Part shown: positions 43,024 to 51,206 of the stretch, piece by piece | Position numbering within the stretch: the stretch's first letter is position 1 | How the letters are laid out: the number at the start of each line of letters is the position of its first letter | NCBI RefSeq assembly: GCF_033971885.1 | Contig: NZ_JALBUS010000002.1 | Location: 1 to 64,000, forward strand | DNA: 64,000 nucleotides | Source of the DNA: Absicoccus intestinalis | GTDB taxonomy: Bacteria > Bacillota_I > Bacilli_A > Erysipelotrichales > Erysipelotrichaceae | Direction of reading: 5' to 3' | The notes under the pieces: model-generated | The model's input: the letters and a program-made list of their open reading frames with translations, nothing else | What the model was told of the DNA's origin: nothing | The model's database searches: none | Translations under genes and position numbers: made by a program

Positions 43024-43485
43024 TTTGTGTTTGATATAGATTCGAATGGAAGCTTCTTGACAACATTGAAAATGATTCTTTTCCAGTACCCGACAACTGG
43101 CGACATTGGCCCGATAGACTCGACCCATAATTTTTGTGATATCCAATTGTTCAAAGGCAATCTTACAGATTTGTTTACATGCCTTGGTCATGATGCCATG
43201 ATTTTGAAAGTTTTCCATCAAGCAATATTGAATTTCACCTATGGTTGGATCCTCTTCCTTTTTGGTGACACAAATATGACCGACCTGCTGTCCATCAACG
43301 ATCACGATACGATAGATACCATTTTCGCCTTCTTTTTTTTGTACCGACTGCAACCACCAATGCGCAATGATTTCCGGGTACGGATAAGGGATGGTCTCTC
43401 CCATATAAGTATGATCGACATGATCCAATATGTTGGTGATGATATGGCTATCTGTTAGATGCCAATATCCTAATTCTAAAACCAT
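43015..43485 (-). CDS. GNAT-family acetyltransferase (RimJ/RimL-like)
   Basis: 156 residues from MVLELGYWHL. GNAT elements: GQQVGHICVTKKEEDPTIGE (strand 4), then YCLMENFQNHGIMTKACKQI (acetyl-CoA P-loop, Q..hGI.T) and RVYRANVASCRVLEKNHF, the RimL-type Asn-x-x-S...LEKxGF end. It probably acetylates a protein N-terminus or small amine. A TTG start at 43503 would add six residues; no strong ribosome site precedes either. Divergent from the SorC regulator. Confidence 0.85.
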   Translation of the reverse strand: MVLELGYWHLTDSHIITNILDHVDHTYMGETIPYPYPEIIAHWWLQSVQKKEGENGIYRIVIVDGQQVGHICVTKKEEDPTIGEIQYCLMENFQNHGIMTKACKQICKIAFEQLDITKIMGRVYRANVASCRVLEKNHFQCCQEASIRIYIKHKDG

Positions 43486-43562
43486 AGGTACTGCTTCTTT
43501 CAAATGTATTGTATCATTGAAAGCGTTTTTTTACTGCACATTTTATGTTATTTTATTAGTGT

Positions 43563-44519
43563 ATGAAACCAGAAGAAGAACAACAATTGATACAAATTGC
43601 GCAAATGTATTATATGGAAAACAAAACGCAATCCCAAATCGCAAAAGAACTTCATATTCATCGAAGTACGATTTCTCGTTTACTCAAATTATCTCGTCAA
43701 GAGGGGATTGTGGATATCACGATCCATGGTCTCCATGATCAGAATTTTCCTTTAGAGAAGCGTTTAAAAGAACGATACCAATTGAAATATGTCGGTGTCG
43801 TCACTTGTGCAGAAGGATTGACTCGTGATCAAAGATCCATTGTTTTAGCGAATAAAGCCAATGCCTTTTTTCAAACGATTTTAGATGATCATATGGTCTT
43901 AGGATTTGCGTGGGGAGCCACCCTTCGTGAAGTAGCCAATCATTTGACCAATCCAGCCCATCATACACCGTTAATGTGTGTGCCTTTAATGGGTGGAAGT
44001 TCCGGTCGCATTCGCAGTGATTATCATGTCAATGCCGTAGCTTATGAAGCCAGTCGAAATCTGGATTGTGGTGCCATCTTGATCGATGCGCCCGCCTATG
44101 TAGAGTCTGCCGATCTAAAAGATCGGTTTATGCATAGCGATTTTATGCAGTCGATCACCGAATATTGGCATAAAGTAGATATTGCCTTCTTAGGCATTGG
44201 ATCGCCCAAAGTGACCATGAATAAATGGCGGTATTTCTATGGCAATGATTTCTTTAAAGAAGTGGAACATGGCAAAGTGGCTGGAGATATTGCTGGTCAT
44301 TATTTTGATATCTATGGCACCTATCTATCCGATACATTGGATACGCATTTGATCAGCATTGATAAGAAAGGTCTGGCGCGTATTCCTTATCGCATTGGCA
44401 TTGCCGAATCTTTAGAAAAAGTCGATGCCATTCGTGGTGTTTTACGTGGTCGATACATCAATTGTTTGATCACCACGCAAGAAACCGCAAAAGCTCTTCT
44501 CAATTCGGTGGACTTATAA
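43563..44519 (+). CDS. SorC/DeoR-type sugar-binding transcriptional regulator
   Basis: 318 residues. N-terminal helix-turn-helix YYMENKTQSQIAKELHIHRS, then TISRLLKLSRQEGIV, followed by a SorC effector domain related to phosphosugar isomerases (VLGFAWGATLREVANHL, DIAFLGIGSPKVTMN, GDIAGHYFDIYG). SorC proteins bind a phosphosugar to control catabolic operons. No obvious target gene adjoins: GNAT is upstream and PAP2 downstream. No Shine-Dalgarno is visible before the ATG. Confidence 0.87.
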   Translation: MKPEEEQQLIQIAQMYYMENKTQSQIAKELHIHRSTISRLLKLSRQEGIVDITIHGLHDQNFPLEKRLKERYQLKYVGVVTCAEGLTRDQRSIVLANKANAFFQTILDDHMVLGFAWGATLREVANHLTNPAHHTPLMCVPLMGGSSGRIRSDYHVNAVAYEASRNLDCGAILIDAPAYVESADLKDRFMHSDFMQSITEYWHKVDIAFLGIGSPKVTMNKWRYFYGNDFFKEVEHGKVAGDIAGHYFDIYGTYLSDTLDTHLISIDKKGLARIPYRIGIAESLEKVDAIRGVLRGRYINCLITTQETAKALLNSVDL

Positions 44520-44531
44520 TACACTTTACAT

Positions 44532-45011
44532 ATGTCTTGGTATGAAAAAAAATATATCTATTTAAAAAACCATCCAACCCTTTCTTCCTGCATTCTTTTT
44601 TTGTCTACGTGGCTCACTCGTTTGGTGTATGTCAGTTATGGCCTCTTATGCATCTATGCATGCACCCATCAATTATGGAAATGCATAGGGGTACCTGCCA
44701 TTGGTTTTGGCTTGGAAACTGGACTTCGCGCTACTTTGAATCAACCCCGACCCTATGAAATCATGGATTTTCCAACCCTTCAACCCAAAGCGACCAAGGG
44801 CAAAAGTTTTCCAAGTCGTCATTGTTTCAGTGTGGCCATCATTAGTATGGCCATGGCTTCTGTCAACATTTGGCTTGGTGCATGGTTTATGCTCTTTACC
44901 TTGTTGCTGATGATATGTCGGGTATGTATTGGTGTGCATTGGATCAAAGATGTCGTCGTTGGGGCATTATTGGGTTGGCTTTGTGGGTGGATTGGTTTTT
45001 TCCTTCTCTAG
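44532..45011 (+). CDS. PAP2-family membrane phosphatase
   Basis: 159 residues with about four membrane segments. The PAP2 catalytic motifs are present in slightly altered spacing: RATLNQPRP (KxxxxxxRP equivalent), PSRH and CRVCIGVHWIKDVVVG (SRxxxxxHxxxD with Cys for Ser). Members dephosphorylate undecaprenyl pyrophosphate or phosphatidic acid at the outer membrane face. It lies 12 bases after the SorC gene on the same strand and ends at a bidirectional terminator. Confidence 0.85.
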   Translation: MSWYEKKYIYLKNHPTLSSCILFLSTWLTRLVYVSYGLLCIYACTHQLWKCIGVPAIGFGLETGLRATLNQPRPYEIMDFPTLQPKATKGKSFPSRHCFSVAIISMAMASVNIWLGAWFMLFTLLLMICRVCIGVHWIKDVVVGALLGWLCGWIGFFLL

Positions 45012-45016
45012 AGATA

Positions 45017-45045
45017 AGAAAAGCGATGTCAACGCATCGCTTTTT
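45017..45045. terminator. bidirectional terminator between PAP2 and DUF2207 genes
   Basis: AAGCGATG and CATCGCTT form an 8-bp stem, with TTTTTG on the plus side and TTTTC on the minus side. Confidence 0.85.
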
Positions 45046-45047
45046 GT

Positions 45048-46976
45048 TTACCAGGCACCGCCGCCACCGCCACCGGCACCGCCACCAGAAAAGCCACCAA
45101 AACTGCCCGAACTCGAACCAGCTTGTGCAGCTGCTTGGGCGGCATTATAACTTTTCACCGAGTCATTGACTGGGGTCTGAATACCATGATCCATCATGGA
45201 ATAGAAATACATCGTATTCCATAGTGTCGGATCACTGCCTACATACCAGTCTGGCTGTGGAATCTCGATGCTCGTAAATTTCTTAGCCCATGTTTGCGCC
45301 AAACCAAAAACCATCGCATATGGAATCACATCATAGAAATAATTCGGATTTTCTGCCGATAACTTTTCCAATTGATCCACTTCTGCTTTTTGGATAAAAT
45401 CTTTTAATCCCATCAATGGTCCGGCTTTTTCTTTCCAATACGTGCTCATCTTCTGCATTCGATAAGAAAAGAAAAGACTTAGATAGCTCAATATTGATAA
45501 ACCATACAAAAGCCATCCCGGTAGGATCTGATCCGTTTTTGTTCCTTGTTGATACAAAAAGAACAACCATGCACCCAAAGCAATCAAGCTCAATAAGAGT
45601 TTCCATGGACGATGATGCTGTTTATCAAACGATTCTTTGATATTTTTGTTTAAACAAATGGCACAAATCACAAACAGGATCACAAAGAATACAGCCATGT
45701 ACCAATGATAGAAATAACCTATATACGAAGAGGTCAAAAGCGCGATCGCAAATAGGATCAAACCAACAAGACTGAGATATTCAAAAGAATCGGTTTCTTC
45801 GAGTTTACGCTCATCCAAGAAGGATTGATGCAGCGCTTCTTTGGCAGCAATAAACTTTTCTCCAAACTTCTTATTCATATGCGTGAAATCACAGGACTTG
45901 TTTTTCTTAAACATCGCTTTAAACAACATCGTTTGATACGACGCAGAAGATGGAGGTAATGCATCCACTTTGGCATGAACAATGATGTGTGGTTTTTTCT
46001 TGGCGGTGGATTTGTCTTCAATTTCTACATAGCCTTTCTTTGCCCAATAAGGGACCAAAGCCATCATATCCACATCATCGGCCTGGCCATCCACGATATA
46101 GCCAACTGCCGATGGATCTAGATCATCGGGTGGATCGAAGGTAATGATAGGGGTCACCGGATCATCATGATCTTGGAGTTCTTTGATCAAAACCAAGATC
46201 AATAGAATGGCAGCTACAATGGCACATAGCCAAGACAGCCAAGTAGATCGTTGATACGCATCCACAAAATAATTCGAGCGCAATCGAGTCAGGATCGTTA
46301 TGGCGGATCCCGAAGATAAATGATCCACTGTACCTGTAATTCCCTTTTTCGTCACTTGGTAGTCCACTTGGGCAGCATTGCTTGTTTGTCCGCTTGGGCC
46401 ACTAAACAAATGGAATCCATTCACTTCGTTTTGGGTCAATGGCTTTTCAAATTGGATATCAAAGGAGACATGATTGATATCACAAGCCCAATCGGGACCA
46501 ATCAGTGAATAGTACATAAAATCATAATCCGGACGATAATCCTTTGGCAGGACCAGTGTGTATTGGATCGTATAGGTCTTTGATCCACTCACATACGTAT
46601 CGGCATCTCCAATTTTGATTTGATAGGTTCCATCTTCACTGGATGTTTCATATGCAGCACCAGACACCGAAACGTTCTTTACCTGTATGGCATACGTATC
46701 AACTTGTCCCGTCTTGGCTTCGTCATCTTTATAGCCTACATAATATTTTTCCGGAATATATTGATAGATGCCATGTTTGGGTTCCAAAAAATTAACTTGA
46801 ACCGTTTCGGTTTGCGTAATGGTGTTGTTTTTATGATACGTAGCATTGATCTTAAAATTTTCGATATAGTAATCTGCCGTGCTGGCTTTGGCAGGTGTAA
46901 AACTAGCTCCCAGACAAAGAAGCAGGGCAAAGAGCCATTTAAAACTCGACCTTAACATTTTGGCGTTCGTTTTCAT
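45048..46976 (-). CDS. DUF2207-domain membrane protein
   Basis: About 642 residues. Signal or first membrane segment WLFALLLCLGASFTPAKAS, an extracytoplasmic DUF2207 beta domain (about 35-230), a membrane segment near 250, then a cytoplasmic part with further hydrophobic segments around 420-500, and a glycine-rich tail (GGFSGGGAGGGGGGAW). GAGGTCG lies 4-5 bases before the ATG at 46974-46976 (MKTNAKML). It overlaps lemA by 38 bases; LemA and DUF2207 proteins are frequent partners of unknown, envelope-related function. Confidence 0.87.
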   Translation of the reverse strand: MKTNAKMLRSSFKWLFALLLCLGASFTPAKASTADYYIENFKINATYHKNNTITQTETVQVNFLEPKHGIYQYIPEKYYVGYKDDEAKTGQVDTYAIQVKNVSVSGAAYETSSEDGTYQIKIGDADTYVSGSKTYTIQYTLVLPKDYRPDYDFMYYSLIGPDWACDINHVSFDIQFEKPLTQNEVNGFHLFSGPSGQTSNAAQVDYQVTKKGITGTVDHLSSGSAITILTRLRSNYFVDAYQRSTWLSWLCAIVAAILLILVLIKELQDHDDPVTPIITFDPPDDLDPSAVGYIVDGQADDVDMMALVPYWAKKGYVEIEDKSTAKKKPHIIVHAKVDALPPSSASYQTMLFKAMFKKNKSCDFTHMNKKFGEKFIAAKEALHQSFLDERKLEETDSFEYLSLVGLILFAIALLTSSYIGYFYHWYMAVFFVILFVICAICLNKNIKESFDKQHHRPWKLLLSLIALGAWLFFLYQQGTKTDQILPGWLLYGLSILSYLSLFFSYRMQKMSTYWKEKAGPLMGLKDFIQKAEVDQLEKLSAENPNYFYDVIPYAMVFGLAQTWAKKFTSIEIPQPDWYVGSDPTLWNTMYFYSMMDHGIQTPVNDSVKSYNAAQAAAQAGSSSGSFGGFSGGGAGGGGGGAW

Positions 46977-47481
46977 TATCGACCTCAAACATTTGGCGCT
47001 TTTCAAAATGGAACAGGCTCGCAATGATATTTGTCGGTATGGTCATGATTGCATCGTTGTATTCACGTACAACAGCATTGTAGTATTTACGGGCATTGGC
47101 AATGTCTTCTTCCACTTTTTTCAATTGGCCTTGTAGATCCATAAAGTTTTGATTAGCTTTTAAATCTGGATACGACTCAGCTACCGCAAATAAATTACGG
47201 ATAGCTCCGCCAATGGCTCTTTCACTATCAAGAATTTCATGGGTGCCATGTGCACTGCCACGTTGCGCAATGACTTTTTCTAACGTGTCGGCTTCATGTT
47301 TGGCATATCCTTTCACCGTAGCTACTAAATTAGGAATTAAATCAAAACGTTTTTTTAGATACACATCCATCGTGGCATAGCTTTCATCCACTTTATTGCG
47401 CATGCGAATCAATTTATTGTAGGCAGAAATCGCAATCAAGACGATCAGCACAACAATAATCAAAATAATAATCCATGTCAT
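46939..47481 (-). CDS. LemA family protein
   Basis: 180 residues: one N-terminal membrane segment (WIIILIIVVLIVLIAISAYN), then the long helical LemA domain with RNKVDESYATMDVYLKKRFD, LIPNLVATVKGYAKHE and AVAESYPDLKANQNF. AAAGGATTT precedes the ATG at 47479-47481; an earlier start nine codons upstream overlaps that site. Cotranscribed with the DUF2207 gene. LemA function is unknown in bacteria. Confidence 0.9.
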   Translation of the reverse strand: MTWIIILIIVVLIVLIAISAYNKLIRMRNKVDESYATMDVYLKKRFDLIPNLVATVKGYAKHEADTLEKVIAQRGSAHGTHEILDSERAIGGAIRNLFAVAESYPDLKANQNFMDLQGQLKKVEEDIANARKYYNAVVREYNDAIMTIPTNIIASLFHFEKRQMFEVDNENERQNVKVEF

Positions 47482-47570
47482 AATACATAAATCCTTTCTT
47501 TTTTCCATTTTAACATATCAAAGTAAAACTTAATATATTTTGTATAAACACTAGAATTTTTGCCCCACTC

Positions 47571-47601
47571 TAAAGTTAAGTTAAGGTAGCCTGATTATGA
47601 T
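47571..47601 (+). promoter_or_regulatory. promoter of small RNA 1, with direct repeats
   Basis: TAAAG (47571), TTAAG (47576) and TTAAG (47581) in tandem, then 10 bases and TATGAT (47596-47601). No -35 consensus. The 10-bp repeat spacing and 10-base distance to the -10 box are the same in the second promoter and resemble CiaR-type sites. Confidence 0.5.
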
Positions 47602-47607
47602 AAGGTC

Positions 47608-47735
47608 ATTCAAAGGAGGTAATAGTCAAGCGTTGGTTTTATTTACTAGGAAAATCCCTTTCTCTCTCTACAAAAATTCATATTGCTTAACTAGTAAATA
47701 AAACGATAGGAAGGAAAAAGATTCCTTCCTTTTTT
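47608..47735 (+). ncRNA. candidate small regulatory RNA 1
   Basis: A structured, terminator-ended unit of about 128 bases in a gene-free stretch. It contains AAAGGAGG (47612-47619), perfect 14-bp inverted repeats (47636-47649 and 47691-47704) enclosing a 41-base loop with the C/U-rich TCCCTTTCTCTCTCT, then GGAAGGAA/TTCCTTCC and six T (47709-47735). No database RNA family is recognised. C/U-rich loops with UCCC can pair with Shine-Dalgarno sequences, as in csRNAs and LhrC. Confidence 0.6.
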
Positions 47736-47800
47736 AAATTGTATTTAGGGGTAAATGTCAAATTGTCTCTTTCCTTTTCTTTCTCTTAATCTTTCGTTTT

Positions 47801-47831
47801 TTAATTTCATTTAATGTACATTTTTTATGAT
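47801..47831 (+). promoter_or_regulatory. promoter of small RNA 2, with direct repeats
   Basis: TTAAT at 47801 and 47811 (10-bp period), then 10 bases and TATGAT (47826-47831); same geometry as the promoter at 47571-47601. Confidence 0.5.
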
Positions 47832-47837
47832 AAGACC

Positions 47838-47940
47838 ACTCAAGCAAGTTCTTGAGCAGGTATGCGAGTTGCCTTTTCTCTCCCTCTTAAACATCCAATG
47901 ACTCGTATGCGAAATGGAAGGCCAACAACCTTCTTTTTTT
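47838..47940 (+). ncRNA. candidate small regulatory RNA 2
   Basis: About 103 bases. A 5' hairpin (CTCAAG/CTTGAG, 47839-47856), a 10-bp stem with two G-T pairs (47860-47869 with 47901-47910) enclosing a 31-base loop with TTTTCTCTCCCTCTT, and a terminator GAAGG/CCTTC with seven T (47917-47940). Overall order of elements matches RNA 1, which suggests paralogues. The T-tract touches the end of the convergent gene at 47939. Confidence 0.6.
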
Positions 47941-48226
47941 ATATTTTTTCAATCGTATTATTATCTTGAAGATAGACGATATCCCCAATTTTGACATCAA
48001 GGGTGCGATTGACTTCCTTGGTTTGTTTCGCTTTATTTTGAATGATGATATGATCATTGACTTCGATCACTTCCCATCCATCCGATGCCAGTTGATGATT
48101 GATCTTCTTATCTTTCTGATTGCCAATACAAATGCCTATGGCCAATTGGTCGATCCAACAACCAAAGGCAACCCCTAAACAAATTCCAATCGTGGCATAC
48201 GCATCGGTATACTTTGTCGTTTTCAT
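47939..48226 (-). CDS. hypothetical small membrane protein
   Basis: 95 residues. A glycine-containing hydrophobic segment (ATIGICLGVAFGCWIDQLAIG) near residues 11-35 resembles a glycine-zipper hairpin; the rest is a hydrophilic beta-rich domain (GWEVIEVNDHIIIQNK). No named family. No Shine-Dalgarno; TATAAG ends six bases before the ATG, so it may be leaderless. It converges with the small RNA pair. Confidence 0.55.
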   Translation of the reverse strand: MKTTKYTDAYATIGICLGVAFGCWIDQLAIGICIGNQKDKKINHQLASDGWEVIEVNDHIIIQNKAKQTKEVNRTLDVKIGDIVYLQDNNTIEKI

Positions 48227-48278
48227 AATTTGCTTATATCATATGGAATTCAAATGAAATTAAAAGATTTGTAACATT

Positions 48279-49148
48279 TTATCGATGATGAAATATCTTA
48301 TGGATCCGCAACAGCCAAACGCGAAATACATAGCGAAAATACCAATTGATATAGCCGCCAATCAATAGAATATAGATACACCAATAGAGCCAAAACAAGA
48401 AGATCACCAGCACCGATAAAGAGCCATAAATAATACTATAGGTGCTGATCTTGGTAAAAAAAGTAAACAGTTTGGTAAAAATAACCCAAGCCAATAACGT
48501 ACAAATGGCTCCTGGAACTTGTTCAATCAGTGGTTGTTTTTCCATCGAGGCTAATTTATAGATCAAGCTTAAAATAAGGATACCACTTACAAAGATGATG
48601 ATATAACGAAAATGATAAATGGTTTGAAATAAGATGGCAGGTCCGATCCAATGTTGACGAATCAAATGCATGATGTCATCACCAAATCCTAAAAGGATGA
48701 TCATAAAAGCTAATAAAACGATCAACAACAAGGTGTATACGCAAGCCAATGCGCGCAAATAGAGATAACTGCGCTTGGTCTTCACATCGTACACAGCTTG
48801 TAGTCCACGCATGAGTTCCATCATGGCGCGTGAACAAGTAAACAACAAGATCAACAAAGAGACGGGAAAAATGGCACCGGACATATTGTAGGCTTCGGAG
48901 ATCAAGGAAGCAATAAAACTCGTTGCATAGGTGGGAACAATGGATGTAAAAAAGGCCGTAAAATCCGTTTGATTGATACCCATGGTCGGAATAAATAACG
49001 AAAACAATACAAAAAGTGGGATACTGGAAAGCACGAGAAAAAAAGCAATGCTTCCGGCATACCCGGTGATGTTGCGTTTTTGCATTTCATCGGAAAATGA
49101 GCTGATAAATTGTATCAATGGTTTCAGCCGCATCAAAAATCGTTCCAT
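48279..49148 (-). CDS. YihY/BrkB family membrane protein
   Basis: 289 residues with about six membrane segments and the family patterns YAGSIAFFLVLSSIPLFVLF, SRAMMELMRGLQAVYDVKTK and SYSIIYGSLSVLVIFLFWLY. Once called RNase BN by mistake; the actual function is unknown. The ATG follows the DeoR-type regulator's stop by one base, so the two are coupled. Confidence 0.9.
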   Translation of the reverse strand: MERFLMRLKPLIQFISSFSDEMQKRNITGYAGSIAFFLVLSSIPLFVLFSLFIPTMGINQTDFTAFFTSIVPTYATSFIASLISEAYNMSGAIFPVSLLILLFTCSRAMMELMRGLQAVYDVKTKRSYLYLRALACVYTLLLIVLLAFMIILLGFGDDIMHLIRQHWIGPAILFQTIYHFRYIIIFVSGILILSLIYKLASMEKQPLIEQVPGAICTLLAWVIFTKLFTFFTKISTYSIIYGSLSVLVIFLFWLYWCIYILLIGGYINWYFRYVFRVWLLRIHKIFHHR

Positions 49149-49149
49149 A

Positions 49150-49905
49150 TTATACTAAAATGTAATGTTCGGGTAAATCATCAATTTGTAAGCCTTTATC
49201 ACAGATGACATGATCAATTTTGTTGGTCATGGAAAAACTACAAAATCCCTTAACGGATGCTTTCGAGGAATCCGTCAATAAAAAAGTCTTTGAACTTTGG
49301 GCCATAGCTACTTCTTTGATGGCCAATGTTTCCGATTCAGCGGTATACAACAAATCATTTTCCACATCAAAACCAGCCGATCCAATAAAGGCATAATCGA
49401 AATTAAACGTACACAGCATTCTTTGTGCCCATGGACCAACGATCATTTTATATTCTGGAATTTCGGTACCACCCAAACTGATCAATTCGGCTTTGCCACC
49501 TTCAAATGCATGTTCAATCAATACATTATTGGTCACGATCTTTATTTGAAGATGTTCAATACATTGCAACAAAGGGAGGATACTGGTACCGCCATCTAAA
49601 AAAATACAGTCACCATCATGAAGATAGGTTGCTGCTTTTTGACAAACGCGCAATTTTTGATTGTAGTGCACACTCAATCGATCCAACATCCTGGTTTCGT
49701 TGGTTGGCGATAAGATCGATGTGGTCCCTAATTCTTTGGCCCCACCATGCACACGTTTTAACATTTTCTTTTTATCCAATGTTTCCAAATCGCGACGAAT
49801 GGTAACTTCTGTGACATGTAACTGTTGGGCTAATTCCTTTACTGTCACTGTTTTTTTCATGTGAACTTGTTCTAAGATCATATCATATCGTCGTTGTGCT
49901 AACAT
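49150..49905 (-). CDS. DeoR/GlpR-family transcriptional regulator
   Basis: 251 residues from MLAQRRYDMILEQ. DeoR helix-turn-helix VTVKELAQQLHVTEVTIRRD, then LETLDKKKMLKRVHGGA, followed by the phosphosugar-sensing domain (IFLDGGTSILPLLQCIE, IVTNNVLIE, FDYAFIGSAGFD). AGAGGGTAGACAG precedes the ATG at 49903-49905; a longer start has no ribosome site. Represses sugar genes in other species; target here unknown. Operon with YihY. Confidence 0.9.
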   Translation of the reverse strand: MLAQRRYDMILEQVHMKKTVTVKELAQQLHVTEVTIRRDLETLDKKKMLKRVHGGAKELGTTSILSPTNETRMLDRLSVHYNQKLRVCQKAATYLHDGDCIFLDGGTSILPLLQCIEHLQIKIVTNNVLIEHAFEGGKAELISLGGTEIPEYKMIVGPWAQRMLCTFNFDYAFIGSAGFDVENDLLYTAESETLAIKEVAMAQSSKTFLLTDSSKASVKGFCSFSMTNKIDHVICDKGLQIDDLPEHYILV

Positions 49906-49946
49906 CTGTCTACCCTCTGTTTCTATGGTCTCATTATACACCACAA

Positions 49947-50657
49947 TTAACGATAATTAACTAAATCTTTCACAATTTCACTGGCCATGATCAAACCCAT
50001 GACACCTGGGGTAAATGCCATACTGCCCGGCACATGTTTTTTGGCTACATTTTCTTCACATGGCAATTTTGGTTGCATTGGCTTTTCTTTGGAGTAAACC
50101 ACCTTTACATGCTGGATATGTCGTTTCTTTAATTCTCTTCGCATCACTTTCGCTAACGGACAATAGCTGGTTTGATAGATATCGGCCACTTCCATTTTAG
50201 CTGGATCGATCTTATTGCCCGCTCCCATGGCACTAATGATGGGAACTTGATGTGCTTTTGCTTGCAAGATGATCTCAATTTTTGCCGTGACGGTATCCAC
50301 GCAATCCACTACATAGTCGTATTGTGAAAAATCAAAGGAATCACTCGTTTCGGGTAGGTAGAAACAAGCCTGTTTGGTGACTTCGATTTCCGGATTGATC
50401 GCATGGATTCGTTGTTCCATCACATCCACTTTCAATTGCCCAATCGTATCTTCCAAAGCAATGATTTGGCGATTGATATTGGTGATGCTTACCGTATCGT
50501 TATCAATGATATCCAAACGGCCAATGCCGGAGCGTGCCAGAGCTTCTACAACATAGCCACCTACTCCACCAATCCCAAATACCGCAACATGGGCTTGTTT
50601 TAGGGTTTCCATGGCTTCTTTTCCAAGTAACATTTCGGTTCTTGCATATCGATTCAT
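49947..50657 (-). CDS. tcdA: tRNA threonylcarbamoyladenosine dehydratase TcdA
   Basis: 236 residues from MNRYARTEMLLG. E1-like nucleotide-binding GIGGVGGYVVEALARSGIG, DNDTVSITNINRQI, VVDCVDTVTAKIEI, and a long MAFTPGVMGLIMASEIV end. TcdA activates the carboxyl of t6A37 with ATP to form cyclic t6A in tRNA. Upstream starts at 50708 run through the Hsp20 terminator and are unlikely. No Shine-Dalgarno; TATGAT ends six bases before the ATG, another leaderless candidate. Confidence 0.9.
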   Translation of the reverse strand: MNRYARTEMLLGKEAMETLKQAHVAVFGIGGVGGYVVEALARSGIGRLDIIDNDTVSITNINRQIIALEDTIGQLKVDVMEQRIHAINPEIEVTKQACFYLPETSDSFDFSQYDYVVDCVDTVTAKIEIILQAKAHQVPIISAMGAGNKIDPAKMEVADIYQTSYCPLAKVMRRELKKRHIQHVKVVYSKEKPMQPKLPCEENVAKKHVPGSMAFTPGVMGLIMASEIVKDLVNYR

Positions 50658-50673
50658 GGTAGTATCATAACAC

Positions 50674-50701
50674 AAAAAACCGGTCAATTTCTCAACCGGT
50701 T
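50674..50701 (-). terminator. terminator of the downstream hsp20 gene
   Basis: Minus-strand AACCGGT and ACCGGTT form a 7-bp stem followed by six T interrupted by none until G. It begins on the hsp20 stop codon. Confidence 0.8.
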
Positions 50702-51084
50702 CAATCAATCTGAATTTCTCTTGGTTTTTCTTGATCTTCTGTACGTTTATCTGGAAAAATGATCGTCAACATGCCATTTTCAAAATGAGCTTTGAAGTCG
50801 TCTTCATCATAGCCTTCTCCCACATAATATCGGCGGGAACAATGGTTGGAACGTTCCTGATGGATCATCGTTCCATGGGTATCCGTTTTCTGTTCTTGTT
50901 TCTTTTTATTGGCTTTGATGTACAAATAATCATTGACCAATTCCGCTTTGATTTCGTCTTTTTCAAATCCGGGAATTTCCACTTTCATGATAAAATTTCC
51001 ATCTTTTTCAACAATATCCGTTTTCATGTTATTGGATTCGTGGAAAATATCCCAATCATTCCAATTATGATGTTCTCGTTTCAT
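50701..51084 (-). CDS. Hsp20/alpha-crystallin small heat-shock protein, copy 1
   Basis: 127 residues. Alpha-crystallin domain with MKVEIPGFEKDEIKAELVND and YYVGEGYDEDDFKAHFENGM, LTIIFPDK; C-terminal anchor EIQID provides an I-x-I motif. An ATP-independent holdase for unfolding proteins. AAGGAGATAAACAG precedes the ATG. Paralogue of the gene at 51207-51629 and 122 bases downstream of it, with a weak terminator hairpin between, so read-through from the CIRCE promoter is likely. Confidence 0.9.
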   Translation of the reverse strand: MKREHHNWNDWDIFHESNNMKTDIVEKDGNFIMKVEIPGFEKDEIKAELVNDYLYIKANKKKQEQKTDTHGTMIHQERSNHCSRRYYVGEGYDEDDFKAHFENGMLTIIFPDKRTEDQEKPREIQID

Positions 51085-51106
51085 CTGTTTATCTCCTTAC
51101 CTATAG

Positions 51107-51130
51107 AAAAGGCGGTCGATTCCTCGACCG
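51107..51130 (-). terminator. hairpin between the two hsp20 genes
   Basis: Minus-strand CGGTCGA/TCGACCG form a 7-bp stem with a 4-base loop, then CCTTTTC. The short T-tract suggests partial termination. Confidence 0.5.
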
Positions 51131-51206
51131 TCGATTTTGATCATATTGCTAGATTCCGATCTTTCGGGTCGGCGACCGTTAGGAAAGCGTTCCTTCTATA
51201 AATTGT

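Noticed and set aside
43563..43563. SorC gene as another clear leaderless case
   Set aside because: The hexamer at the right spacing (TTTTAT) is too far from a -10 consensus.
45048..45150. Proline-rich plus-strand frame near 45.0 kb
   Set aside because: It is the reverse of the glycine-rich tail of the DUF2207 gene.
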